Notes: generated from the sequence alone by a model not told the origin. A stretch of 47,154 bases of DNA from Candidatus Buchananbacteria bacterium (GCA_014729025.1 WJKP01000018.1:1-47154); one strand, 5' to 3'; shown: positions 27,566-38,390, counted from the first letter of the stretch. Program-made: numbers and translations.

Positions 27566-28891
27566 TTACTCGTGATTGTGCTTTATTTTAGGATTTTTTT
27601 CATTTTTAGTGATACAGGTTTGTTTGATTATCTCCATGACTTTACGATTACCCATTAAGTTTCTGACATAATCACGATATTGGGCTGATTCCAGTTGCTT
27701 GATTATTTCAGGATTATTTTGATACATAGCTTTGGCCTGTTCCAGTTCTTTGTCTATTTCGGCTTCAGGAATTTCAATATTTTGATCAAAAAATATTTGG
27801 CGCATAATTAAAGCGCTTTGGACTCTTTTTAGGGCTTGAGACGCAAAATCTAGTTTTAGCTGGTCAACGGTTTTATTTAAGTGTTTTAAATAGTCGTCAA
27901 ATTTTAAACCTTGTTGGCTAATATTTGATTCCAATTCTTGAATCATTTTATCGGTTTCAGATGTCAAAAGCATATCAGGTATTTCTCCAAATTCTGACTT
28001 GGCAATTAATTTTTCCAAAAGTTCGCGATCTAATTTTTCCTCAGCTTTATGTGATTCTTCGTGTTCTAGGTTTTGTTTGATTTGTTGTTTTAATTTAGCC
28101 AAGGATTCTTGCCCTAATTCTTTGGCAAATTCATCATTAAGTTCTGGCAGTTCGCGTTTATAAACATTTAAAATTTTAACTTTAAATTTAGCAGGTTTAC
28201 CAGCCAAATCTTTATTATGATATTCTTCTGGAAAATTTAATTCAAATTCTTTTTCTTCGTCTTTTTTCAAACCGATCAAATTTTTCTCAAAACCGGGTAT
28301 AAAATGATCAGAACCAATAACTAACGGATATTTTTTTTGCGCACCGCCTTCAATCGGAACATTATCACGAAATACATCAAAATCAAGTTCAACTTTATCG
28401 CCTTTTTCAATTTTTTTATCTTCCAATGTTTCTTTAGCTCTGGATTCTCTTAATTCTTCCAAAACTTTATTAACTTGTTCATCGGTAATTTTTATTTCTG
28501 GTTCTTTTATTCTAATTGATTGCCAGTCACCAAGCTTAACTTCAGGAATTAAAGCAATAGTTGCTTTGTAAACAAAATCATTCTCCGGGGCTAATTTGAC
28601 AAATTCAACCTTTGGAGAGCCCAAGGGCTCTAGTTTTTCTTTAGTTGCTAGATCAATATATGATTTTTCTACGGCTAAACCGGCTGCTTCTTCATAGAGT
28701 TTCATCTCACCAACTCTTTGTTTGATGGCATCAATTGAAGCTTTGCCTGGCCGAAACCCTTCAATTTTGGTTGATTGAGAAATGTTTTCTGCTGCTTTTT
28801 GTAAAAATGATTTTAATTCTTCATTAGGAATAGTAACTGTCATTTCTACTTCATTTTTTGGTAATTTTTTTATTTCGTGTTGATAATTCAT
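27566..28891 (-). CDS. tig: Trigger factor (peptidyl-prolyl isomerase chaperone)
   Basis: KIEGFRPGKASIDAIKQRVG, KGDKVELDFDVFRDNVPIEGGAQKKYPLVIGSDHFIPGFEKNLIGLKKDEEKEF. Confidence 0.93.
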   Translation of the reverse strand: MNYQHEIKKLPKNEVEMTVTIPNEELKSFLQKAAENISQSTKIEGFRPGKASIDAIKQRVGEMKLYEEAAGLAVEKSYIDLATKEKLEPLGSPKVEFVKLAPENDFVYKATIALIPEVKLGDWQSIRIKEPEIKITDEQVNKVLEELRESRAKETLEDKKIEKGDKVELDFDVFRDNVPIEGGAQKKYPLVIGSDHFIPGFEKNLIGLKKDEEKEFELNFPEEYHNKDLAGKPAKFKVKILNVYKRELPELNDEFAKELGQESLAKLKQQIKQNLEHEESHKAEEKLDRELLEKLIAKSEFGEIPDMLLTSETDKMIQELESNISQQGLKFDDYLKHLNKTVDQLKLDFASQALKRVQSALIMRQIFFDQNIEIPEAEIDKELEQAKAMYQNNPEIIKQLESAQYRDYVRNLMGNRKVMEIIKQTCITKNEKNPKIKHNHE

Positions 28892-29140
28892 AATTTGATT
28901 TTTTAATTAAATTAGCGCGAAAAGTACTGGGAGTACGATAACGCGTTGTTTTTTTATTAATTTTTTTAGCGTGATTTTTCATAAATAAATTCTGGGTAGC
29001 TGAGAATTTTTAAATGTTAAATTAAGCACTACCCGAAAAATAAATATTATTACAAGTCTAATAGAAAATTATAAAAATGTCAAGGCATAAAAAAGGAAGA
29101 CCCACCCAATGGCGAGCCTCCCTTTTTATGTAAATCAATT

Positions 29141-30997
29141 TTATTGAATCACTTTATTTAATTCTTCTTCTGAAAATATAGCAGTCGTAATATTTTTACC
29201 TGAGGCTGTTAAAAACGCACCGGTTTTGGCATCAGTTGCTGTGGCCGTAATATTGGTCAATAAAGCCGGGCTGGCGCCTGCTTGCTTGGCAGAAGGAATA
29301 ATTGCCAATTGAATTCGGGCTTCTGGCGCTGGTCTAAAAATACCAGCAAAACGTTCAATATCCCCAATAGTCCAAGTAATTGTATTATTTTCAGCATTAT
29401 AAACAATCTGATTACCTTCAGTTACATTATAAATATCAGCAAATTCTACTGCAGCCGGGATTTGAGCGGTTATTTTTAAATCTTTGATAGCATTATTAGT
29501 ATTAATAACTTTAATTAATGTCCAATAAGAAGTATATTCGCCCACTGCCGGTGGGACTGAGCCAACACCGATTTGATCACCTTGCGGAGTGTAAAATAAG
29601 CCGGTAGTCTGTAAGGATACATTTGAATTAACAGCTGTAATAATAGGTTTGCTTTCTACTGTGATTCTTGATTTTTCAATCGGATCATCATAACTGGCAA
29701 CAGCTCTTACTTCCAGATTGTAATTTCCTTGTTCTTGTGAAAAATCAATAATTGATTTGGTTGTTAATGGTATTTGAATAGAAGCTGATTGGCCTGATTC
29801 TAACTCAGCTAATTGCTGATAATCGTTCTGATTAACCTTGATTAAGCTTTGTTTGGCATAATCACCTTTGACTGAGAGACCGATTTCTAAATTGGTAATA
29901 GTATAATCTTCGCTATTTTTATAATTAATGGTATAAGTTGTTTGCTGGCCAGGACTGACTGATAAATTATTTTCTAAATTTGTAAAATTAACTGTTACTT
30001 TAGAAAAATCCACCCAAAGCAAATTTTGTGCTTGAGCTAATAAATATTGCTCGTTGTCATAAGTAGCATAAAAATCCGTAGTAAGATTAAGATTTTGAGG
30101 TTTATTTACATAAGCTTTGGCAATAAAAGAGTAAGTATTTTCTTGGTTTGGTTTATAATTACCAATAGTCCAGGTTGATTGATTAGCTTTACCTAATTCT
30201 GTTGAAATCAATTTTATTTGCTCAGGCCAGCTGATTTTTATTTGTAAATTATCAAAAGTTATTTCAGAGGAATTTTTTATATTAAGTTTGGCTTCAAACG
30301 GGCTGGTAGCAATGGCTTTATTCGGTAAAAACATTTCTGTTTGCAACGCCGAGCCATTTAAATTAAATTCTTTTTGCCAAAATTCCTGACGCTCCTGTCC
30401 ATATTTATTTTTATAATTCATAACAGCCAGAAACTCTTGGCTAGTATCAAGATTACCCAATAAAAAACCTGTAATTTTAAATTGGCCATGCGCATTTGGT
30501 GCCAAATCCCCGATTTTTAAAGTATTGGTTTTTGTATTAAACTCTGTAGTGCTGTATTTTGGCTGATGTAAGCTAGCTGGTTTTTTTAAAACCAAGTTTA
30601 CATCAGTTAAAGTCTGATCAGTCGTATTGGTATAATTAATTATAAACTCGGCTTCCTGACCGTTGATTACTTCATGAGTTGTAACTTGAAAATCAATTAA
30701 ATTTACCAGTTTGTTTTTGGAAAAAAACCACAGATTTAAAATAACGCCCAGTAAAATTAAAATAATGGCAGCTAAAACAATATCAATAATCAAATGTGTT
30801 TTATCGGTTTTATAATGTTTTTCATAACGTTTTTTTAATGGTTTCGCTACCATGTTTAAGGTTAAGTTGCCGATTCTGTCAATTCGAATATTATCAACTC
30901 TAGAAGGCGTTGGTTCTTTTTTTTCTTCAACCGGTTTTGGTTCAACCATAATAACTTCTTTTGATTCTTTGTCTTGTTGTTTTTTTTGTTTAGCCAT
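29141..30997 (-). CDS. Membrane-anchored protein with repeated DUF11/Ig-like domains
   Basis: One TM after a basic cytoplasmic segment, then repeated NFTNLENNLSVSPGQQTTYTINYKNSEDYTITNLEIGLSV-type modules. Confidence 0.65.
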   Translation of the reverse strand: MAKQKKQQDKESKEVIMVEPKPVEEKKEPTPSRVDNIRIDRIGNLTLNMVAKPLKKRYEKHYKTDKTHLIIDIVLAAIILILLGVILNLWFFSKNKLVNLIDFQVTTHEVINGQEAEFIINYTNTTDQTLTDVNLVLKKPASLHQPKYSTTEFNTKTNTLKIGDLAPNAHGQFKITGFLLGNLDTSQEFLAVMNYKNKYGQERQEFWQKEFNLNGSALQTEMFLPNKAIATSPFEAKLNIKNSSEITFDNLQIKISWPEQIKLISTELGKANQSTWTIGNYKPNQENTYSFIAKAYVNKPQNLNLTTDFYATYDNEQYLLAQAQNLLWVDFSKVTVNFTNLENNLSVSPGQQTTYTINYKNSEDYTITNLEIGLSVKGDYAKQSLIKVNQNDYQQLAELESGQSASIQIPLTTKSIIDFSQEQGNYNLEVRAVASYDDPIEKSRITVESKPIITAVNSNVSLQTTGLFYTPQGDQIGVGSVPPAVGEYTSYWTLIKVINTNNAIKDLKITAQIPAAVEFADIYNVTEGNQIVYNAENNTITWTIGDIERFAGIFRPAPEARIQLAIIPSAKQAGASPALLTNITATATDAKTGAFLTASGKNITTAIFSEEELNKVIQ

Positions 30998-31037
30998 ATA
31001 TGTATTGTAGCAAAAATTTGTAAATTAGTAGATTAAA

Positions 31038-33101
31038 TCACCAGTTTTTAAAAGCGGTAGTAAAAGTATCAGGACTGGCAGCTAAAATTTCAGCGGCACC
31101 GTCATTATCCAAATCATTAATAACGACTCTTACACCGGTTCTTGAATCTTTACCAAACGCCCAAAAACCAGGACTTAGAGGTTCAAATTTAGAATTAAAA
31201 TATCTGACATGAGAAGAACCACCATAGCCTGCACCAGTTACGATTTCATCAACCCCATTACCATCAATATCACCGCAAGCGACATTAACACCACCACGAA
31301 AAGATTTATTATAAGCAAAAAATCCACCGGATAGCACTTTGCCGTTTTTATCAAAAATTCTGACCAAAGGACCGCCCATATAACCGGCTCCAGTCACTAT
31401 TTCTTTTTTACCATTTCCGTTTGTATCACAAACAGCCACATTAACACCGCCTTTATATTCGGCTTGATAAGCATTAAATCCTTCACCTTGTTGTTCGCCC
31501 AAATGATTAAAGACTCTGATTTCTGGACCATAGCCTTTCATTGTTCCGGTAGTAATTTCATAAAAACCATCATCTTCATAATCATTAAGAGAAAAATTAA
31601 TACCATAATTATAATTTTGCCCATAAGGATAAAAAGTTTTCATAACTGATTTATTGGGCTTATAAATAATTATTTTATTTTTATCTGCAACAAGCGTTTC
31701 TATTTGGTTGTCTTTATTAATATCTTTTTTAACGACCACATTGCCACCTTTAAATTGTTTTTCATATAAAAAGAATCCGTTTCTGACAGAATCACCGTAT
31801 TTATTAAAAACACGCACAAAAGAACCGTTAAAATAAGAACTGCCAGTAACTTCTTCTACTCTGCGTAATAAAATAATACCGTCATATGGTTTTAAAGTAA
31901 CGGATCTGACAATCGCGCCATTATTAGTAATGGGATCTTGGTTACCTTTGATTTTTTCAAATTCTTTATTAAAATTTATTTCTTGCTCCACGCCGGTTGA
32001 ATTAACCAATACTAAACCATTTTGAAAATCTCTTTGCCAAACTCCTGGTTGGATTTGTTTTGAACCAGCTGATAGTAAATTTTCAATATCATTTAAGGAA
32101 CGGCCTAAATAAAAATTATATTCATCATACCACCAAAGACTTTCATGTGCTTTATCGCCATGATCAAAACTATAATAACCGTCACCCAATAAGGTCGAAG
32201 TTAAACCAAAGCGAAAATCACGATAATCTTCGCTGTTACCGGTATTAGCAGTATTATTATTAATAATAAAATATTTAGGCTCATAACCCAGCTTATCATT
32301 TAAATATCTTTCCATGGCGCCTTGCCAGTGACCTTCATAATAAGCCGGGAAATTTTCCTGCATGCGACCGTTTAAATGTGAATTATAAATATTATCATTA
32401 GAATTAGCCACTATTAATTTATTAGGCGCCAGTTGTCTGGTTTTTTTTAAAATATTAGTCAGCCCTTTTTGCCAGTTTGAATCCATGAAATTTTTTGAAT
32501 CAACAGAACCGTTTTTGTCAGTATCAATTGGTTGATCCATCCAGGACACCCCGTTCCAAACATTATCATAAAAAACACCGTCCCATTGGCCTGATTTTAA
32601 AAATTCATCATAAACCAGTTTTGGCAAATAATCAGACCAATTTTGACCGTTTGATTTTGGTGCAACACTTGAAGTATTTATCATCCAGGTGCCAGGCCAA
32701 AAAGTTACATGTTGATTATCATTGGTTCTTAACCACCAGTTATTTTGATTGACTTCATTATAAATTTTTTGCCAAAAAGCTGTTTTATTCAAAATATCCT
32801 GATTAACATTTATTTCTTCAGCTAAAACATAGACCAAGATTTTGATTTGCGGATTATATTGTTTTAATTTGGTAATAATTTGCGGATTATTTTCAACTGC
32901 TTGTGGACTTAAAATAACAACATCCCATTTAGCCAATTCTTTAATAGAGGAATCTTCAATATACCACTCCAAGTAATAGTTAGCTAATTTAGGATAATTA
33001 TCATGCTGAGCAAAACTTTTTTGAGGAAGAACAAAAGCACTCGTTATAATCAAAATAACCAGTAAAAGTAAGATTTTTAGTTTTACTAATTGAAAACGCA
33101 T
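31038..33101 (-). CDS. Secreted protein: putative GH-like TIM barrel plus four FG-GAP/VCBS-like repeats
   Basis: Signal peptide; WDVVILSPQAVENNPQIITKLKQYNPQIKILVYVLAEE; C-terminal D(I/T)DGNG..EIVTGAGYGG repeats. Confidence 0.7.
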   Translation of the reverse strand: MRFQLVKLKILLLLVILIITSAFVLPQKSFAQHDNYPKLANYYLEWYIEDSSIKELAKWDVVILSPQAVENNPQIITKLKQYNPQIKILVYVLAEEINVNQDILNKTAFWQKIYNEVNQNNWWLRTNDNQHVTFWPGTWMINTSSVAPKSNGQNWSDYLPKLVYDEFLKSGQWDGVFYDNVWNGVSWMDQPIDTDKNGSVDSKNFMDSNWQKGLTNILKKTRQLAPNKLIVANSNDNIYNSHLNGRMQENFPAYYEGHWQGAMERYLNDKLGYEPKYFIINNNTANTGNSEDYRDFRFGLTSTLLGDGYYSFDHGDKAHESLWWYDEYNFYLGRSLNDIENLLSAGSKQIQPGVWQRDFQNGLVLVNSTGVEQEINFNKEFEKIKGNQDPITNNGAIVRSVTLKPYDGIILLRRVEEVTGSSYFNGSFVRVFNKYGDSVRNGFFLYEKQFKGGNVVVKKDINKDNQIETLVADKNKIIIYKPNKSVMKTFYPYGQNYNYGINFSLNDYEDDGFYEITTGTMKGYGPEIRVFNHLGEQQGEGFNAYQAEYKGGVNVAVCDTNGNGKKEIVTGAGYMGGPLVRIFDKNGKVLSGGFFAYNKSFRGGVNVACGDIDGNGVDEIVTGAGYGGSSHVRYFNSKFEPLSPGFWAFGKDSRTGVRVVINDLDNDGAAEILAASPDTFTTAFKNW

Positions 33102-33181
33102 CTTTATTTAAATTTTATTATTAATTCATTTTATTATAGCAAAAAAAAAGGATTTTGTCAATAATTTTTATTATAAATAAC

Positions 33182-33210
33182 TTGACAATTGATTTATAAA
33201 GTTTTACTAT
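33182..33210 (+). promoter_or_regulatory. Candidate rpsP promoter
   Basis: TTGACA-N17-TACTAT. Confidence 0.6.
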
Positions 33211-33259
33211 TTAGATACCGTCAAAATGCTCATAATTATTAATTCTTAAAAATTTAAAT

Positions 33260-33871
33260 ATGTTAAGTATTAGATTATCGCGTAAAGGCAAGAAAAAACA
33301 GCCTATTTATCGCATAATTCTTTGTGAAAAACAAAAAGATCCTTGGGGTGATTATTTGGAAAATTTAGGTAATTATAATTCAGCTAGCAAAGAATTGGTT
33401 ATCAACGCTGATAGAATAAAATATTGGCTTGATAAGGGTGCCCAACCAACTGATACGGTTTGGAATATGTTGGTTGAAAAGGGTATTGTTGAAGGTAAAA
33501 AAAGAACAGTATCTAAAATTTCCAAGAAAAAATTAGCAAAACAAGAAGAAAAAAAGGCTAAAGATGTGCCGGCCGGAGAGCCAAAAGAAGAGGTAAAAGA
33601 AGAAACCCCCACGGAGGAAGTTAAGCCTGAAGAGCCGAAAGAGGAGACCAAACAAGAAGTGATTGACGAAGTAAAAGAAGCTCCAGCTGAGGAATCAAAA
33701 GAAGAGGTTCAAGAGAACGTTAAGCCTGAAGAGCCGGAAGAAGAGACTAAACAAGAAGAAGCGCCTGTTGAAGAACAAAAAGCAGAGGAACAAGAAGATG
33801 TTAACGGCGCAGCTTTATCTGAAGAACCTAAAAAAGAAGATTTAAATGAACAAGATAATACAGAAAAATAA
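33260..33871 (+). CDS. rpsP: 30S ribosomal protein S16 with a long Glu/Lys-rich C-terminal extension
   Basis: MLSIRLSRKGKKKQPIYRIILCEKQKDPWGDYLENLGNYN; about 120 aa acidic tail. Confidence 0.93.
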   Translation: MLSIRLSRKGKKKQPIYRIILCEKQKDPWGDYLENLGNYNSASKELVINADRIKYWLDKGAQPTDTVWNMLVEKGIVEGKKRTVSKISKKKLAKQEEKKAKDVPAGEPKEEVKEETPTEEVKPEEPKEETKQEVIDEVKEAPAEESKEEVQENVKPEEPEEETKQEEAPVEEQKAEEQEDVNGAALSEEPKKEDLNEQDNTEK

Positions 33872-33895
33872 ACAATAAAATTTTATATAAATAAA

Positions 33896-33925
33896 GATGC
33901 GACTGGAGTTCCAGTCGCATTTTTG
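33896..33925. terminator. Bidirectional terminator
   Basis: GATGCGACTGGAGTTCCAGTCGCATTTTT. Confidence 0.85.
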
Positions 33926-33938
33926 TTGGTAGCTTTTT

Positions 33939-33995
33939 TTAGCACGATTGTTTGTACTTGCACAGTCCGTGTTTTGTTCTTTTAACCTTTTTCAT
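33939..33995 (-). CDS. Candidate 18-aa basic microprotein MKKVKRTKHGLCKYKQSC
   Basis: SD AAGGAGGACTAAAC-ATG; upstream TTGACA-N18-CATACT; downstream bidirectional terminator. Confidence 0.6.
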   Translation of the reverse strand: MKKVKRTKHGLCKYKQSC

Positions 33996-34197
33996 GTTTA
34001 GTCCTCCTTGGTTGTTTTTTGCCTATAAACTTTAGTATGTTAAAAAATTAAAACTTTTGTCAATTTTAACTTTTTAAGTTTCTTGACTTTTTTATCTGAT
34101 ATGCTATAATATAAATATCCGTTTAAGCGGATGTATTTTAAAAATTAAGCTTTTGATCAGATTTACCTGATTAAAAGAGTTAAGGATTTTTAAACCT

Positions 34198-34533
34198 ATG
34201 GCAGAGAAATTTCCAGAAGTTGAATTTGTCGAATACATCGTCAAAAACATTGTTGCTCATCCAGAAGATGTAAAAGTCGACAGAAAAGTTGATGAAATGG
34301 GAGTTTTATTAACTCTTGACATCAATCCAGAAGACATGGGTTACATCATCGGTAAAAGAGGCAACACTGCAAGAGCAATTCGCACTCTTTTAAAAATCGT
34401 TGGTGCTAAAAATAATGCCCGTGTTAATTTAAAGATCAATGAACCAGAAGGCTCTCAAAGAGCTCCAAGATCTACTGAAGCTACTGAATCTACTGACGTA
34501 GATACAGACGTAGTCGATGATCTAAAAATCTAA
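34198..34533 (+). CDS. KH-domain RNA-binding protein (KhpA/YlqC-like)
   Basis: NPEDMGYIIGKRGNTARAIRTLLKIVGAKNNARVNLKINEP. Confidence 0.88.
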   Translation: MAEKFPEVEFVEYIVKNIVAHPEDVKVDRKVDEMGVLLTLDINPEDMGYIIGKRGNTARAIRTLLKIVGAKNNARVNLKINEPEGSQRAPRSTEATESTDVDTDVVDDLKI

Positions 34534-34557
34534 ATTTAAATTTTTTAGATAAAACAG

Positions 34558-34586
34558 CTCCGCACCTTTTATAAGGGGGTGCGGAG
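34558..34586 (+). terminator. Intrinsic terminator
   Basis: CTCCGCACCTTTTATAAGGGGGTGCGGAG followed by a T-rich tract. Confidence 0.8.
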
Positions 34587-34663
34587 TTTGTTTTTTGAAA
34601 AAAAGTTTACTTTTAAGCTAATTTTTGTTAAATTTATAAAAAATAAGAATTAATTAAAATTTT

Positions 34664-35371
34664 ATGAAAAAAGTGATTTTGTGGGGGATTATTTTTATTT
34701 TAGCTTTTGCGCCTTGCTTTGTTTTTGCGGCTGGTTTTGATCAGTATGGTTATTATATTAATACGGCTGGCCAGGCCAGTTATACTTTTATTCCGGATTA
34801 CCCCGAATATTTAAGCGGTTATTTAGACAGACCAATGTCACCATATATTTTTTATCAGCCTGAACTTGCTAAAGCTGAATTGGCTGATAAAGCACCTTTA
34901 ATTTTTACTCCACAATTAGCCAATAATCCAGAGAAAGATAAATTATTCTGTCAGGATGCCCAAATTTTTGCTGACGGACGCTATATAATGGATAATAAAA
35001 ATAGGATAAAACCGGTTTGCGCTAAAGAGGTAGAACTTATTGAAACAGAAAATAATAGCAAACCAAAAAATTATTATACTAATTTACCGATAAATAATTC
35101 AAAAATCGAAAAAGTTTATCCTTATCATGAATATTTAAACAAAAAAGTTTTTACTTCACGGCCGGATTTAGAAGCTATAAAAGGATATTTAATTCAAGGC
35201 GCAACTGATCCTGCTTTATATTATGTTGACAAACAAGAAGACCAAATAGTGTTGCGTCAGATTATGCCAGATAAAGCTCAGTCTCTTTTTGGTCAGGACT
35301 ATAAATCAAAAATAATTTATTTTTCAGATTCAATTATTTATAGCTTTAAACCAGGCAAGGATCTTTGGTAG
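34664..35371 (+). CDS. Secreted protein of unknown function
   Basis: Signal peptide MKKVILWGIIFILAFAPCFVFAA; 235 aa. Confidence 0.65.
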   Translation: MKKVILWGIIFILAFAPCFVFAAGFDQYGYYINTAGQASYTFIPDYPEYLSGYLDRPMSPYIFYQPELAKAELADKAPLIFTPQLANNPEKDKLFCQDAQIFADGRYIMDNKNRIKPVCAKEVELIETENNSKPKNYYTNLPINNSKIEKVYPYHEYLNKKVFTSRPDLEAIKGYLIQGATDPALYYVDKQEDQIVLRQIMPDKAQSLFGQDYKSKIIYFSDSIIYSFKPGKDLW

Positions 35372-35410
35372 ATTTTTAAAATTTATAATTTAATCCGCAA
35401 ATGACCAGAA

Positions 35411-35451
35411 GCCATTTGCTATAAGCCATTCGCTATAAGCTATTCGCTAAT
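35411..35451 (+). repeat. Three tandem 13-14-nt repeats abutting the trmD start codon
   Basis: GCCATTTGCTATAA GCCATTCGCTATAA GCTATTCGCTAAT-ATG. Confidence 0.9.
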
Positions 35452-36105
35452 ATGCAGTTCAATATAATTACAATTTTTCCTGATATTTTTGAGTCTTATT
35501 TTGAAAAGGCCATGATTAAGCGTGCTCAAGAAAATAAGATCATAGAAATTAAGCCGGTTGATTTGCGTAAATACACTGACAAAAATGATCCTCATAAATC
35601 CATTGACGATACCCCTTATGGTGGCGGAGCTGGAATGGTTTTAAAAATAGAACCAATTTATAAGGCTTTAAAATCAATTCGGCGTAAAAAAAAGAGCCGG
35701 GCAATTTTATTTTCAGCTAAGGGTAAACAACTGAAGCAAGCAGATTTAAAACGTTTAACCAAATATGACCAGTTAATCATGATTTGTGGCAGATATGAAG
35801 GAGTTGATAATCGCGTAGCAGAACATTTGGCTGATGAGGAAATTTCTATCGGCAATTATGTTTTAACAGGTGGAGAAATTCCGGCAATGGTTTTAGTTGA
35901 TGGTATTACTCGTCTTTTACCGGGCGTTTTAGGTAATATTGAATCAGCTGAAGACGAATCTTTTGCCAAGAAAAATGAATTAGAATATCCGCAATATACC
36001 AAGCCAGAAGAATTTAAAGCGTGGAAAGTGCCAGATGTATTGCTTTCAGGTCATCATCAAAAAATTAAAGAATGGAGAGAAAGGCAGAAAAAGAAAATAG
36101 GATGA
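35452..36105 (+). CDS. trmD: tRNA (guanine-N1)-methyltransferase
   Basis: MQFNIITIFPDIFESYFEKAMIKRAQ, DDTPYGGGAGMVLKIEPI, ICGRYEGVDNRVAEH, GNYVLTGGEIPAMVLVD. Confidence 0.95.
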   Translation: MQFNIITIFPDIFESYFEKAMIKRAQENKIIEIKPVDLRKYTDKNDPHKSIDDTPYGGGAGMVLKIEPIYKALKSIRRKKKSRAILFSAKGKQLKQADLKRLTKYDQLIMICGRYEGVDNRVAEHLADEEISIGNYVLTGGEIPAMVLVDGITRLLPGVLGNIESAEDESFAKKNELEYPQYTKPEEFKAWKVPDVLLSGHHQKIKEWRERQKKKIG

Positions 36106-36109
36106 GATG

Positions 36110-36138
36110 TTGACATTTGTGAATTTTATTGTTATAAT
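36110..36138 (+). promoter_or_regulatory. Consensus sigma70 promoter P1 for 16S rRNA
   Basis: TTGACA (36110-36115)-N17-TATAAT (36133-36138). Confidence 0.8.
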
Positions 36139-36181
36139 ATAATTATTGATATTTTGTTAATAATTTGTTGAAGAAAAATAC

Positions 36182-36210
36182 TTGACATTTTTTTTAACTT
36201 AATTTAAAAT
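36182..36210 (+). promoter_or_regulatory. Second candidate promoter P2 for 16S rRNA
   Basis: TTGACA (36182-36187)-N17-TAAAAT (36205-36210). Confidence 0.65.
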
Positions 36211-36284
36211 ACTAATATCTTAAAAGTAATCTTAAAATTTTCATTTTACTCTAAATAAAATTTTTTCGATGATATTTCGCACTC

Positions 36285-36515
36285 GGCTCGCCTTCGCTTT
36301 TCGTAAGGCTCAAAGCTTCGGCGAGTGTGGAGAGGAGAAAAAACAGGTGAATTCGACCTATTAAAAATGTCGTAAAGCATACTTTAATAGGCAATGGAAT
36401 TTTCCTGTTTTTTCTTCTTTAAAAATGAAGAAAAATGTACCCTTCGCCCTTTAAGGCTTATGGGTTCACTCAAAAATTTAAAATATTAACAGATAAGATT
36501 TTGAGTGTGAAATTT
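36285..36515 (+). ncRNA. Structured leader of the pre-16S transcript (putative; family not recognised)
   Basis: Nested pairings: CACTCG/CGAGTG; GGAGAAAAAACAGG/CCTGTTTTTTCTTC enclosing CCTATTAAA/TTTAATAGG; CACTCAAAA/TTTTGAGTG. Confidence 0.4.
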
Positions 36516-36521
36516 GACAAA

Positions 36522-36540
36522 TAAAAAGTGATAGAATCGT
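36522..36540 (+). repeat. 5' arm of a 16S-flanking processing stem
   Basis: TAAAAAGTGATAGAATCGT, perfect reverse complement of 38181-38199. Confidence 0.85.
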
Positions 36541-36610
36541 CAATTCAATTTTTATTCCCTTTTTTAGGGAATCTCCAATAATGTCCGTGGTGAACTTTAT
36601 CATCACATTT

Positions 36611-38110
<1,500 letters not shown>

Positions 38111-38180
38111 TAGGGAGTTTTGAGTAAATTGTTATTTTGTAATATTTTGCTCTGATTCGGTCGGGCCCTTTTTTAGGGCA

Positions 38181-38199
38181 ACGATTCTATCACTTTTTA
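38181..38199 (+). repeat. 3' arm of the 16S-flanking processing stem
   Basis: ACGATTCTATCACTTTTTA pairs with 36522-36540. Confidence 0.85.
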
Positions 38200-38210
38200 G
38201 AGGTTAAATA

Positions 38211-38271
38211 AAAAAGGCTAGCTAAGTTAATATTTTTAAATATTTAGATATTGGTTTAGCTAGCCTTTTTT
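38211..38271 (+). terminator. Long-stem terminator ending the 16S transcription unit
   Basis: AAAAAGGCTAGCTAA ... TTAGCTAGCCTTTTT (15-bp arms) plus T-run. Confidence 0.75.
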
Positions 38272-38360
38272 GCTATAATTTGATGTATAATTTGAGTATT
38301 TAGTTTTGAGTAATTAGCAAAGAGTAATTACAAATTATTATATTCAGAGTGTATAGCTCT

Positions 38361-38390
38361 GTCTACGCTAATGCTTTGGCGGGCAGGCAG
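38361..38390 (+). repeat. Interspersed repeat copy 1
   Basis: GTCTACGCTAATGCTTTGGCGGGCAGGCAG; 25/30 identical to copy 2. Confidence 0.75.

Noticed and set aside
29077-29133. 18-aa plus-strand ORF MSRHKKGRPTQWRASLFM
   Set aside because: No SD; overlaps a probable minus-strand hairpin and terminator region.
31464-32752. Plus-strand ORFs inside the 31038-33101 gene
   Set aside because: Low-complexity antisense translations without an SD or recognisable domains.
36285-36515. Leader RNA as tmRNA (contains GAATTCGAC)
   Set aside because: No tRNA-like acceptor/T-arm ends and no tag-peptide ORF; treated as an unassigned structured leader.
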